A stretch of 64,000 nt of DNA from Maniola hyperantus (taxonomy: Eukaryota > Arthropoda > Insecta > Lepidoptera > Nymphalidae). Positions 31,102-42,524 of the stretch are shown in pieces. The stretch lies in NCBI RefSeq assembly GCF_902806685.2, contig NC_048545.1, positions 13,080,926 through 13,144,925 on the forward strand. The letters run 5' to 3'. A program made the position numbers and the translations under genes. Each line of letters begins with the position of its first letter. The first letter of the stretch is position 1. Under the pieces are notes generated by a model that was given only the letters and a program-made list of their open reading frames with translations, searched no databases and was not told the DNA's origin.

Positions 31102-31316
31102 TCTATATATAAAAATGAATCGCTAAATGGGTTGCTGATCGCAAATCTCGAGAACAGCTGAACCGATTTCGCTAATTCTTTTTTTATAATATTCATTAAA
31201 GTACGAGGATGGTTTTTACGGAGAGAAAAATTTAAAAATTTGTACTTAAGTATTAAAAAAATAAAAAATTAAAGAATCGACTGTTAGGCGGTACGAAGTT
31301 CGCCCGGCCAGCTAGT
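31102..31316 (+). repeat. 'atgaatcgctaaatgggttg' repeat
   Basis: 'ctctatatataaaaatgaat' to 'ttcgcccggccagctagt', same family as 20508. Confidence 0.7.
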
Positions 31317-31384
31317 ATGTTGTAGAGAAAAAAGACAAAATTAAACGCAAGAAAGTACTCATCTCTACTTTAAGAGCGGAATTT

Positions 31385-31615
31385 GTATTTACACTTTACA
31401 ATCTGATGCCCGTGGAATTAGGTTTTCAAAAATCCCGTGGGAACTCTTTCATTTTCCGGGATAAAAAGCCTATGTCACTCTCCAGGTCTTCAACTATACC
31501 CATGCAAAAATCACGTCAATCCGTTGCTCCATTGCGACGTGATTGAAATACAAACCAGCAAACCAATAAACCAACAAATCAACAAACAAACACACTTTCG
31601 CATTAAATAATATGG
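31385..31615 (-). repeat. 'cacactttcgcatt' repeat
   Basis: 'tcaaaaatcccgtgggaact', 'gccattgcgacgtgattgaa'-type words and a run of 'aaaccaacaaa' ending 'cacactttcgcattaaataa'. Confidence 0.65.
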
Positions 31616-31619
31616 GTAG

Positions 31620-32290
31620 TGATAATGACAAAGTATAAAAATCGTAAAACATGTCACATGCCGAATTAACATATATTATTGTTGCTCATTAAATTGCATA
31701 CAAAAAATATTTAATCTAGGATTGCGGTCCTTCTTAAGTCTAATAGTTAATTTTATTTATTTTCATACCAGTTACAATAATAATGTACCTAACTGGATCT
31801 GGGACCTCCTTTAAAGTAGGTACATGTAAAATATCTGTATCAGGAGATCTCGCTCTCCCATAGCAAACTACATAATAAATAAATATTTACCTACTATTTT
31901 AGTTTCTTAGACCTTGTTAAGCTAATTGCATAGTTAAAAGTTCTCATAAATCTCAACACATTACCCTCGCATCAGTTTAAAGCAATTCTTCAATAATTTT
32001 TAAGTAAGTACAGTTATATTTTGTACTTGGATTGGTTGGTTTATCCATAAATTATTATTGCTAATTGTAGGAATGCTCATGTTTTAAATTGTCCGACTGT
32101 AGGAGATACCTATAAAGATTGATACCTTCTTGAATTAAGTCTTAGTAATATTTTAGAATTATACCTACATGTAGTTATTATGATATAAATTATTGAGCTC
32201 ATCCGGGGTTTTACACAATATGATAATATAATGTATGCGCGGGGAATATTAAACGCTTGAGAGCATTAGTGGTAGTTAAATCGTAATAAC
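31620..32290. other. No gene seen
   Basis: AT-rich intron-like sequence. Confidence 0.4.
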
Positions 32291-32291
32291 C

Positions 32292-32572
32292 TGTCAGGTG
32301 CGAGTCGGACTCGCGCACGAAGGGTTCCGTACCATTATCTATAAAAACGGGCTAAAAAAATTACATTTGTTATATGGGAGCCCCCTTAAATATTTATTTT
32401 ATTCTGTTTTTTAGTAATTGTTGTTATAGGGGCAACAGAAATACGTCATCTGTAAAAATTTCAACTGTCTAACTATCACGGTTCATGAGATACAGCCTGG
32501 TGACAGACAGACAGACGGACAGCGGAGTCTTAGTAATGCGGTCCCTTTGGGTGCGGAACTCTAAAAATGAAA
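32292..32572 (+). repeat. 'aggtgcgagtcggactcgcg' repeat
   Basis: 'gcgcacgaagggttccgtac' to 'gggtgcggaactctaaaaat', with 'acagcctggtgacagacaga' inside. Confidence 0.7.
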
Positions 32573-32579
32573 ATTTTAT

Positions 32580-33705
32580 TTGGCGCATTATTTAAGATCC
32601 AGTTACAACTCGTGGGTTCAGTGTGTCTTCCTCCAGCCTCTTCTAATTCGGCCCTAGCCACCCTTCTCCAATTTGATCCAGTGATTTTAAGATCATCTAC
32701 CAGCTGCTTTTTCTCTTTCCGGCATTCAGAACCAGTTACTTGAAAAAAAAATATTCTATTCCATTGATTAATTATTGGTCTCGCTCCGCTCTTCTATTCA
32801 TTCTATTCTATTCTGTTCCTTTTCCCATCTCTTGAGTAACAATTTGTTACAGTTTCAACTTTTGCTCTTGATGAAATCTAGGTATAGTTGTGTACAACTA
32901 CATTCTGTCTTATTTCTTGATATCTTCCACTAATTTCCGTCGCACTTTGGTAAAGCGTTTTGTCATCAAACAAATGTTAGTCTGTAAAATCTGGGGCAGC
33001 ATAATAAATCCGCCCAGCTGAGTAAAAAGAGAAAAAATGCCGCCGATTTCAAATAGAAATTTTCTCTTTAGAACGCTGTGAACTGTTAACTTTTATACCT
33101 ATTTCTTAATGGCCTTAATGAATTCCAAGATGCAGGCGTGGGCGAAGAGCAAATTTTCACTTTATTTATAACTCAAGTTTCTTCAGTCTCTTTGGTAGAA
33201 ACTAGTAGACGACTGAAAAAACTTAATTAAACTCAAATTAGAATCTTTTAAAAGCTATAACAGTTGGGAATGCTGCTGAATATTCTTTTTATAATTTCTT
33301 TCTTATATTATAAGTTCTGTTTCTGATTATCACTATAAATAATGAGAATTGTAAACTATAGAGCATGGTAATGCTCGGTGTACTTCCACACATTCGAATT
33401 TGCTTGCGAATGCTTACTTTGAAACTCACTGGACCCCCACACAGATGGATGATAAATGTTCGACAAACAAACACACTGAGCATTGCCACTGAAGGAATTT
33501 GTAGACTAGGGATTAGGGGCCCGGAATATGCGGAAATCTGCGCACGGATTTACGCTACAATAATATAGATAGATATATTTAAATGCTGGGGAGTGCTATA
33601 GCTGCGCAAACAACACGCTGAAGAAAAATTCTGTGCTTTTTTTAACGTGCATTTTCGCTAGTCTTGTCTCTACCTTTCAAAGTGATTATGAATTACTTAC
33701 GTATA
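32580..33705. other. No gene seen
   Basis: Unassigned sequence; repeated 'attctattctatt' near 32790. An ORF-like stretch at 33365-33568 shows no domain. Confidence 0.35.
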
Positions 33706-33711
33706 TAAAAC

Positions 33712-33915
33712 TGGCTTATGCTCGCGATTTCGTCCGTGTGGACTATACAAATTTCGAACCGCTATTTTATTTTCAAAAATCCTTTCTTAGCGGTCGCCTA
33801 CAGCATAATAGCTATCTGCATACCAAATTTCAGCCCGGTCCGTCCAGCAGTTTGAGCTGTACGTTGATAGATCAGTCAGTTAGTCAGTCACCTTTTCCTT
33901 TTATATATTATTAAG
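33712..33915 (+). repeat. 'cttatgctcgcgatttcgtc' repeat
   Basis: Ends 'gatcagtcagttagtcagtc' then 'ccttttatatatt', the usual 3' end of this family (compare 46190 and 47684). Confidence 0.7.
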
Positions 33916-33919
33916 ATTA

Positions 33920-35035
33920 TAAGGGTTCTAATATATTCATAAGAAAATGAAGGAATATTTAGTTAGACGTTTACATTAAAAGCGGATACAACAAATACGT
34001 TGGATAAAATCAAATAACGCGTGTTTCTTCAAGCATTTTCCTTGTTTGTTCATTTGTTGGTTGAGTTAACGTCAATATTATCTATGATCTAATTCGAAAG
34101 GAGGCTTGTCTAAACGTAGGCCGTGTAGGTATTTTCCTTAAGCCCATTCTGGTTATTGTGTTAACATAAATTTGGCGTTCAAACACCTTTTTTTCGTTGA
34201 ACTTGTCTCGTTTGCCAAGCCCCTCGTATGACTGAAAATTATATTTAAGTAGTTTTCTTTACCTAAAAGACACTACTTTATGAATATAATGGCATCAGAG
34301 GCATTAGATGCGTGGGCTTACAAAGCAATCGCAGTTCGAGTGAAAAATACCAACCAACCTACCCCGAAAGCATTTACGTTGTGGCAACGCTCTATATAAA
34401 TACTCTTGGTCATTGTCGTCTCCATCGATCGAAGTATAAGGTGGTACTAGTACTTCTGGACATAGTTTATGGTGACACTGTCTTTTTTCTTTCTTGTAAG
34501 AATTTCTCTACTTCTCTCCTTCACCACTCCCTCTTTTGCTTATTACAGCTTTCGCGTTTCCGCTCTCTCTCTAACAAGTAAAATGAATACGAATATGATT
34601 TTCTTGCGTGTGATGTGCGAGGGATGAATATTCATAGCTTAAGTCATCCTAGGTACTTACTATGATCTAAACTATAAAAATGCTTGCTAATATTGCTTGC
34701 TTAGATTCAATTTCTGAGTATTTCATACCCTCCTACGCATCCTCATACACGTCGCGCGTCGTGGTAAAGCAACCATACTACCGGACAGGATTTCTTCATA
34801 CCTACACCAGTGTCGGGTGTAGATATACATAGATTAGACCTTAGTAATGGAGCACGAAGAACATTATTATTTTTAAGGTTAGTGTGTTATTATTACACCT
34901 ACGTTTTATAGATTAGGCACGTCCGCTTGCGATGCAAGGGCAATATTGCACTTAGGAATTTGATAAACTGCTTCTACTCGTATTATACCTACTCGACAGG
35001 CTTGCCTACCTATACAATGTGCCGCTTCTATTGTA
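33920..35035. other. No gene seen
   Basis: Unassigned. Short open frames such as 34312-34581 have no recognisable domain. Confidence 0.35.
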
Positions 35036-35039
35036 CCTG

Positions 35040-35238
35040 TACTAGCTTATGCCCGCGACTTCGTCCGCGTGGGCTACACAAAATTCGATTCCCTATTTTA
35101 CCCCGGGTTGGGTTACAAAAATCCGTTCTTAGCGGATGTCTAGGTCATAATAGCATTATAACAGCCCTATCCATCCAGTAGTTCGTCTGTGCGTTGATAA
35201 ATCCAGTTAGTCAATCAGTCAGTGAGTCAGTCAGTCGG
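35040..35238 (+). repeat. 'cttatgcccgcgacttcgtc' repeat
   Basis: Clear start 'tactagcttatgcccgcgac' and end 'gtcaatcagtcagtgagtca'. Confidence 0.7.
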
Positions 35239-35544
35239 CTTTTCGAAGACAACGAGCTGTTATTGTAGAAATATGGTTGGTTTCTGAATTTTTGGAGGAG
35301 AGATCGAGTTATTTCCGATTTCTTAAACCTCTTCAGCGGTAAATTGGGATGTTTCGAGATTCCTAAGAAATGCTTGCTATACGATACCACTTGTGCTCTT
35401 CCCGTGCATATTGTAAGCGTATTAGTCTAGTCTTTAACTCTACATACTTCGTAATAACATTTACTGCATTTTAAAATTTTAGCATGCCTAGTTTCTATCA
35501 TCATAAGTCCAAAATTATTAAGTTTGTCAAAGAGCTCCTGGAGC

Positions 35545-35770
35545 TGCTATAAACGTGAGTAGCCGACGTTGGCTTTGCTGCCACTTTACTTAAATGAGAT
35601 TGGACAGGTCATGTGTGCCGAATGCCAGATTACTTTAGGGGATCCCCCAAACTATCGACACCAGCGTTCCAGGGCTGAGGCGATGATACCGTGAAGAATT
35701 AGATTACAGCTAGGTGACCCGGACAGGCACAAAATTATGAGTTGTAGAGAAATCTGAAGTAGGTTTTTGA
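35545..35770 (+). pseudogene. RTE-type LINE C-terminal remnant, degraded
   Basis: 'gtgagtagccgacgttggct' and 'gagattggacaggtcatgtg' match the better copy at 56288 at DNA level; frames read 'DWTGHVCRMPD' and are then broken by stops. No RT domain remains. Confidence 0.65.
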
Positions 35771-35779
35771 ACAGTTGAA

Positions 35780-36790
35780 GTAGATGTAAAGTTTCTATCA
35801 GTGTGTAAAAGTTAGGTACATTGAACTGAGATAAATCTAGGATAGGTATCTCTGAGTTTAAGTCTAGATACGCAGTTATGTAATACGCCCACAGTTGCTG
35901 TTCTATCTCTATCTATACCTATCTTGGACAACTAGACGTACTCGTAGGCTTGGGTTCATTGACTCAGTTATTCGAAGGTGTAAAAATAAGGTGTTGCTAG
36001 TTGCCACTCGACTAACGCCTAATCTAGAGTCTTAGTACAAATATAGCTACTTGTACCTAAATACCACGTGCACTAAGAATATTAGAATAGAATGTAAATT
36101 AGATCTGAGCAGGTCTAATTAGATAACTACGATCATAAGTTCATAACTGACTCGTTACCATAAATATCTCGTTGAACCATTAATATTAATTACGTTACTT
36201 AGGTACCTAGATGATAAGCGATGAATCCATCTTAAGATGGAACGGTAATCTGAAAGAGAAAGACAATACGGTATTTGATTTGTACGGTATATGTCAAAAA
36301 TAAATTATTTTTCTTATCAGTTTTATGTGTGATAACTGAAAAGGATAACCATTTTAAATTATAGATTAAGGGTAAAAAAGGACGTCAAATGATTGTGACG
36401 TCATGCACATATACCGGTATTTCATAGATCTCGCATAGTAAGCGCGCGTTTTGACGTTTGATAAAAAGTTATTTGTCTAGTTGTCAAATGCCGGTTTATG
36501 TAGAGGTAATATTAGGTATAACTTCAGTAACGCCGAATGTACTATACGGTCACCGAACTCAACTGTGTACAAATTCGGCCAGTATTATATTATATAGTTT
36601 AAAGTATATTGCTAGAATACTGTTCACTAGGTCCGGAGATGTCGAGAACTCTTTAGTTAGGTTGGGTCCCTATCGTAGAGGTGGACAAGGCTGGCTTGCC
36701 AAGCAAGCAAGTTAGATCGAAATTAATATGTTAATAATATGCCCAAAACGGTATATATATACTATATTGTAAATTCTTAACCCATAACAT
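35780..36790. other. No gene seen
   Basis: AT-rich, unassigned, with 'tgacgtcatgcacatatacc' near 36400. An open stretch at 36458-36715 has no domain or splice partner. Confidence 0.35.
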
Positions 36791-36796
36791 CTGAAC

Positions 36797-36845
36797 AATT
36801 TAAATATTGATCTGAGCCCGCTAGGCTCAGATCAATATTTAAATT
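36797..36845. repeat. Perfect 22-bp hairpin
   Basis: AATTTAAATATTGATCTGAG plus CC on the left is mirrored exactly on the right around the loop CGCTA. No flanking repeat family recognised. Confidence 0.9.
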
Positions 36846-37327
36846 AAACTCATTTACATTTTTCTTTTGCTTATTTCGAAATTTTTAAGTCAACAAAATA
36901 ATCGATGTTGTTTATAAAAATATATGTCAACTCAACTGAATAATTTCATAATATCTTAACAAGCAATTAGCATTAAATGCCAACTAAGTAGGTGACATAA
37001 TTGCATTGTTTTAAAAAGATGTGTGATAACAATTATCATAATTATTATTGTGAATAACGTGCACAAGCTGATAAGCAATTTTTTACAGGGAGCCATCGAT
37101 ATAAAATTTAATTATTATTCATCAGCAGTTTTTGAGCAAAATGTTGTTTGTAGGCACAGTTTAAAGATGTTACTAAATAGAGTCTGGCTAACGAAAGATG
37201 ACACTGTAAAAACGCGGCAAATTTAAAAAATGTCAGCTCCATAATTAGTATGACGGACCTGGAATAACCTAAATCCATACTTTAGAATTACTTATTTTTA
37301 TTTCTGTTCTATCAAATTAGGTTATTC

Positions 37328-37508
37328 CAGTAGGTCGATTCCGCAAAACCTGCATCAATCATCATTACAATCGCAATTCTTGTGATTGGCTGAATTTATG
37401 GTATTCTTGTTGCAAAAATGCATTGTAGCCAATACTGAGCGAGCATCAACCAATCAGAGATGATTGCGATTGTCACATTGTAGCTGTCAGTTTACCGCAA
37501 TCGAGGTG
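37328..37508 (-). mobile_element. MITE copy with variant end, tandem pair
   Basis: 'cagtaggtcgattccgcaaa' to 'cagtttaccgcaatcgaggt'; diverged from its neighbour. Confidence 0.75.
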
Positions 37509-37694
37509 CAGTAGGGCGATTGTCTAAAACCTGCATCAATCATTATTACAATCTCAATTGTTCTGATTGGCTGAATTTGTGCGATTCTTGTTGGAACAAT
37601 GCATTGTGGCCAATAGTGAGCGAGCATTAACCAATCAGAGATGATTGCGATCGTGACATTGTAGCTGTCAAACAACCGCGGTAGGGTCACTGGT
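37509..37694 (-). mobile_element. MITE copy, canonical, tandem pair
   Basis: 'gcagtagggcgattgtctaa' to 'caaccgcggtagggtcactg'. Confidence 0.8.
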
Positions 37695-37859
37695 CTGTCA
37701 TACTAATTTCAGAGCTGCCATACTGATATTTTTTTAAATTTGCCGCGCTTTTCCATTCTCATCTTTCGTTAGCCAGACTCTACTATCCTTACTATGTGTA
37801 TAGGGTAGGTATAGGTCCAATGTGTTTCGATTCGAAGAAAAGGCATAACATTTAGTTAT

Positions 37860-37889
37860 GCCTTTCTTTCTTTCTTTCTTTCTTTCTTT
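37860..37889 (+). repeat. (TTTC)n microsatellite
   Basis: Six consecutive 'tttc' units. Confidence 0.9.
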
Positions 37890-37899
37890 AGTAGATATA

Positions 37900-38290
37900 A
37901 CGTAGTATAATATGCTTAAGAATATTTTGCTCGTTAAATATTGTATTGTATGCAATAGAATGTTCTTCGAAATAGGCCAATACTATAAAATATCGACAAT
38001 ACCTCGGATATTGAGTGAGCCGTCTTCAGTTCATCGAAATCAACATTCAAGAGAGCTGCAGTATTATCGATTGGAAATTGGAATCCAAGTCAAATACTAC
38101 GTTGAGCTATGTACATACAGCTATCGTATCGCTGCGGGGTCAAATATTAGAATTTAGTACTCTTATCGGCAAAGGGAAGGCCGACGATGTTTGCGAAAAG
38201 TATGCCGATTATATCGATTATATATACCGATTATATCCTGTTCTAAGAACTTACACTTATGTACTGTATCTATTTTAGTACTGCCTCATA
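37900..38290 (+). other. Unrecognised stretch with two overlapping open frames
   Basis: Two frames are open through 37912-38157 and 38015-38278. One reads 'INIQESCSIIDWKLESKSNT' then '...HTAIVSLRGQILEF', helix-like and possibly old retroelement coding sequence. No in-frame ATG of quality and no recognised domain. Confidence 0.2.
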
Positions 38291-38526
38291 ATTATGTTTA
38301 AATACGAGTATGCTAAGTAGGTTCCTATGCAATAAAGCTGTGAATCCTAGATTTAATTTCTATCTTGTTTTATAAAGGAAATAATAATATTTCGTTTTAA
38401 AATACATGAATTGCAAATTGAATCCATGTCATCGCTGAATTAGGAATATCGCTGTTTCTTTGAAAACACTTTTCTAATAGCAGCTTTTTGGTTAGTAGTT
38501 AATAGGTAATTAATAGCTTAATTAAG

Positions 38527-38697
38527 AGCCTCAAAAGCTCACAAGGAGTGGACTGAAAACCGAAAGGTCGACGGTTCAAACCCCGCCCGTTGCACTATTG
38601 TCGTACCTACTCCTAGCACAAGCCTGACGCTTAGTTGGAGAGGAAAGGGGAATATTAGTCATTTAACATGGCTAAAATTCTTTAAAAAAAAAAACTA
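38527..38697 (+). mobile_element. Second SINE-like family, copy 1
   Basis: 'aggagtggactgaaaaccga', 'cgacggttcaaaccccgccc' (B-box-like) and 'gttgcactattgtcgtacct', ending in an A-run. Same element at 43848. Confidence 0.72.
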
Positions 38698-38883
38698 CAA
38701 AATTGATGATGCCAGAAAAGCTAAATCGCACCATCATAAGTATCCCTTTTTTAACATTTCGTTACGGAACCCTAAGAATACCCGACGTTTTAGTACCTTG
38801 TATAGGTCATTCAATGATTCACTTTAAGCGCTTGGTTTTTCCGTAGCCAGTTAAAACGATTTTAAATATAGCTCGGGCATGTC

Positions 38884-39385
38884 GACAAAATTGAATGGAA
38901 CAGATTTATCGACGAACACGTGTAGTGTTGGTACGATGAGTAAGTTTTGTTAACTCGTCTCGTTATCTTAGCGTCGGCTCACACTGTCTGACGTGTCGTG
39001 ACGCCACAAGAGATGAGATGTCACGCCTAAGAGCCGGCACTTCACATTATGAGAACTTCTTATAAGACGGTGTAGGATTTAAAAATAGCACGAGCAGGCT
39101 GACAAAATCGAATGGAACATGTTTATGAAGTAACACGTGTAGGGTAGGTACGATGAGTAAGTTTTGTTAACTCGTCTCGTTATCTTAGCGTCGGCTCACA
39201 CTTCCTGACGTGACGTGACGCCACAAGAGATGAGATGTCACGCCTAAGAGCCGGCACTTCACATTATGAGAAATTCTTATAAGACGGTGTAGAATTTAAA
39301 AATAGCACGAGCAGGCTGACAAAATTGAATGGAGCAGATTGATCAAGGAACACGTTGAGACGTTTTGCCTGTGCGTTTTGCTAAG
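38884..39385 (+). repeat. 217-bp tandem repeat, 2.3 copies
   Basis: 'gacaaaattgaatgg' recurs at 38884, 39101 and 39318. Each full unit holds 'gatgagtaagttttgttaac', 'cgtctcgttatcttagcgtc' and 'gagatgagatgtcacgccta', including paired 'cgtgacgccac'/'tgtcacgcc' words. The third unit fades after about 60 bases. No coding sense. Confidence 0.88.
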
Positions 39386-39454
39386 TCTCGATATCTTAGC
39401 GCACGTGGACTTAAACCTCTAGAGTAAGTACAGAGATACCCAAATGAATTTATT

Positions 39455-39685
39455 AACGCGTTAAAGTGTGTCTGTTACCTTTTCACTGCCCATCTGCTTA
39501 ACCCATTTTGACTTTTTCTACAAAGCTTGTTTAGTTTTGATTGCATACAGAAAAGCATAGCTTGCATCCTGGAGACAGACAGGCTAATTTTTATAGCGGG
39601 GAAAAAGCAGAGTTCCCACGGAATTTTTTGAAAACTTAAATTGAAATAAAGCGGACGAAGTTGCGGGTTTCGTCTATAATTAATC
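39455..39685 (+). repeat. 'gaaagtgtgtctgt' repeat, diverged
   Basis: 'aacgcgttaaagtgtgtctg' to 'gcggacgaagttgcgggttt'. Confidence 0.55.
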
Positions 39686-39689
39686 TTTT

Positions 39690-40686
39690 AATATAAGGAA
39701 GTATGTAATATGTATCTGAAGGGCCTGCTCTAAATCGTGACATCTCTCATCTCGTCGATTGGCGCAATGTGGGTTGACTCTTATGTTAATCTTCAATGCG
39801 GAAATAATTCTCATTCATGTCCAAATACACGGCTTTGTTTATATGAAGATCGAGATGGATTGTGTCCATCACAAGGAAATTGTTCGCTATGAATATAAAT
39901 AGACTGTATTATGTACTAGTTTATTGTTTATTGTCGAGTTAACAATCGTAACAACAGGTATATACGCTTAGATGCCTGTTACAATAATTGTTGTTGTTGT
40001 TGAACACCAATGAATGCAAATCTGCCGTTCTTCAACTTTTTTAGTTAACTGAAAAAAAACTTTTTGAGTTAAGTATTGCCAACAAACGTGGAAATTTTCA
40101 AAAACGAATGTTACTAAAAGGATGCTTCTATAAGGTTTTTACTTTTTTAGTTTTTATTTTGGTCATTTCATTATTTTTAAAAATACTAGTATTATTATTT
40201 TTTTTTTTTAAATTCTTTATTTCAGCCAAATAATAATTATACAATTTTACGCTTGACATCCTAAAACTCTGTTGAGTTTGTTCGTGGGGTTTGTAATAGT
40301 TCAACTTTCTTTTTACCACACTTAGCTATCCATTTTCGTGTGGTTTTGCAATGCTGAAAATGGAAAATGTACATCTTTCATAAAAACTACATGATTAAAA
40401 TTATACACTGTGGTATAATTAAAGATTATTTTACCTGCATTTCTGATCGATAATAACTTCCTTCTTATTTTTAAGCCGGACGGGCTATTTTAATCGTAAA
40501 AATTGATAACGTAGGCCTTACGTAAGTACTTAGGTGCATCTTGATCAATACTCGACTAGACGGCCTTGGCCCTTTGAGTGCAAGCGGGTAGTTACTTGCC
40601 ATTTACAACTTTAATGGACTCCCTATTAATATTCAAGCCTATGACGTATTCTTCTTAACATTTTCCGGATTCCTATACTAAGTAGT
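39690..40686. other. No gene seen
   Basis: AT-rich, unassigned; a T-run at about 40200-40212. Confidence 0.4.
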
Positions 40687-40690
40687 CCAG

Positions 40691-40857
40691 CCCCCCAATT
40701 GTGTAAGAATAACCATTTCATGGCTATCGCAATCGTCAAGAATTCTGCCCTTTGATTGACTGTGAAAAAATGTAAACAGCGAATCAACCAATCAAAAGGC
40801 AGAATTTCTTGACGATTGCGATAGCCATGAAATGGTTATTCTTACACAATTGGGGGG
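40691..40857. mobile_element. Near-perfect palindromic MITE, arms about 70 bp
   Basis: 'ccccccaattgtgtaagaat', 'aaccatttcatggctatcgc' and 'aatcgtcaagaattctgccc' on the left are mirrored almost exactly on the right ('cttacacaattgggggg'). The centre is only about 26 bases ('gactgtgaaaaaatgtaaac'). Confidence 0.88.
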
Positions 40858-40935
40858 CAGTTCAGTGATTATATTTACTGGAAAATAAAAATAAAGAGCC
40901 AAAAGAGATTTTCTGTGACGGTATGTAAAGTTAAG

Positions 40936-41222
40936 CAGTGATATCCTAGTGGTTGACTTCGGCCTCCTATTTCGAATCCGGGCACGCAGACGAACCTTAA
41001 TATATTTTCGAAACTGTTTGTTTTAAGCTTTTAAATATGACTTCCATTAACGGTACCTAAAGGAAACATCGTGACAAAACCATCAGGCCAAGAGTTCTCC
41101 ATAATGTACTCAAGGTGCGTAAAGTCTGCCAATCCGCACTAGGTGGACTACGGCCCTTCGCATTCCGAGAGAAGAGGAGACCCGTGCTCATTAGTGTGCC
41201 GGCGATGGGTTGAGATGATGAA
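40936..41222 (+). mobile_element. tRNA-derived SINE, damaged head
   Basis: 'cagtgatatcctagtggttg' (A box) then a shortened 'tttcgaatccgggcacg' (B box). The body 'gaaacatcgtgacaaaacca', 'gagttctccataatgtactc' follows, ending 'gccggcgatgggttgaga'. Confidence 0.75.
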
Positions 41223-41260
41223 CTTGCGAATCATATTGTGTTGATACATTATCATCTAGG

Positions 41261-41575
41261 CAAAGGAGATAGTCACTCCCCAATACATTGTTTGCCCCAG
41301 AAAAAAAAGTCACGATAAAACTTTTACCTTTGGGTTGGTTTTCCTGTGTAAATTAATGATAAATAGTATTTTGACCCTAGATAGTGGGGTTATTGCGTAT
41401 TGAGTACCCTAACACTTCCTGAAACTGCTAACTCTAGTTCCTAGGTTTCTATTTATGTCTTTCAAAATACTATTTGTAAAGTAATTTTATTAGATTTATA
41501 TAGTTAGGTCTCTTGGTATTTTTCACTATACAAACTTGGAACGACTCTGGGGGCAATTTTGGGTCATCTCCTTTG
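41261..41575. mobile_element. MITE with 'caaaggagat' ends, copy 2
   Basis: 'caaaggagatagtcactccc' and 'ttttgggtcatctcctttg' are inverted. The interior matches 19688-20044. Confidence 0.78.
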
Positions 41576-41579
41576 AATG

Positions 41580-42440
41580 TCACAATGGATAAAGCCAGGG
41601 AAAGATTACTTACTTGTAAGCAATCTTAAATATCTAATAAAACGTCCTCTGCGTATTGGATAATTATATTTTCCAGGAGCTGCTAAATATAGCACTCACT
41701 AAAAGCCGTATAGTATTCAATTGATTCGAGTAGGCTCAGAAAGGGCTCTTTACGTAATAAAAACTTCATATTACATCCCCCGTCTATAGAGTACAATAGA
41801 GCGGTTCACATTATAATCATAAAGTCGATGGTTTGGTTGAGACTCGTTCTTTTCTATTGTACTCTTAGACCCTTGGTGGAAAGAACGCAGAATAATGTCT
41901 CTCGGAAAAGGGTTCTGTGATTAAAAGTTAAAGCCTATATAGGTTCAACCAAAGAAGATGCCCTCGACTTCGTCAGCGTGGAGTTATGTTTTTATACTTT
42001 GATAGCGGGCATCAGCTAGTATTATATATGCTTTCACGTTTTACTGCCCTTCATGTTAATACATTTTCTTCTTAGACTGCATCATCATTTACTCGCACCA
42101 TCAGTTGAGATCGCAATCAAATCCAAAACTTTTCTTTTATACAAATCATTAGTGTTAAAGTAGACGTAGACAGGAATTATCGAAGGTTTAAAATTTATAA
42201 ACATCAGAAGTAGGATTCGCAATTTTGAATTTCATCCATTTGGGAAACAATTAATGCAAACAGTTATTCGGACATGTACTAGTAAATTATCATTATGAAA
42301 AAAACAACAAAGATAAGAGTGATTTAGGTGCGAAGGTCGTTTCTATCGTGTCGATAAAAAATAGGGGGTATTAGGTGTTTGTTTATTGTTTGCAAGCCTT
42401 TTAATGATTTCACTCGTGCAATTGATATAGGAAGTGAAGT
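41580..42440. other. No gene seen; possible promoter of the 42.4-kb exon at its end
   Basis: Unassigned, including a repeat remnant at 41955-42020 ('gggcatcagctagta'). The last 150 bases are repeat-free. Confidence 0.35.
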
Positions 42441-42443
42441 AAA

Positions 42444-42519
42444 ATGAACGATTTCTTCTACCTCGATAGCTTTAAACGGCTGTTCGGGCTTGTGTGTATA
42501 CAGCTGAAAAGTTTACAGT
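42444..42519 (+). CDS. Possible alternative first exon of the unrecognised gene
   Basis: ATG opens 25 codons, MNDFFYLDSFKRLFGLVCIQ then LKSLQ, with one base over before a strong donor GTGAGT. The phase equals that of the 17.2-kb exon and fits the 54008 acceptor. If unspliced, the frame ends three bases beyond the donor. Support is only splice consensus, phase and lack of repeats. Confidence 0.3.
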
Positions 42520-42524
42520 GTGAG

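Larger units (their letters stand above)
37179..37782. mobile_element. Foldback element enclosing two MITEs
   Basis: Left arm 'agagtctggctaacgaaaga' with 'cgcggcaaatttaaaaaa' and 'attagtatgac' pairs with right arm 'gtcatactaatttcagagct', 'ttaaatttgccgcg' and 'tctttcgttagccagactct'. Between the arms lie a small hairpin (37258-37330, 'ggaataacctaa') and two tandem MITE copies. Confidence 0.72.

Noticed and set aside
34312..34581. Open frame of 89 codons
   Set aside because: Low-complexity, no domain, no splice partners.
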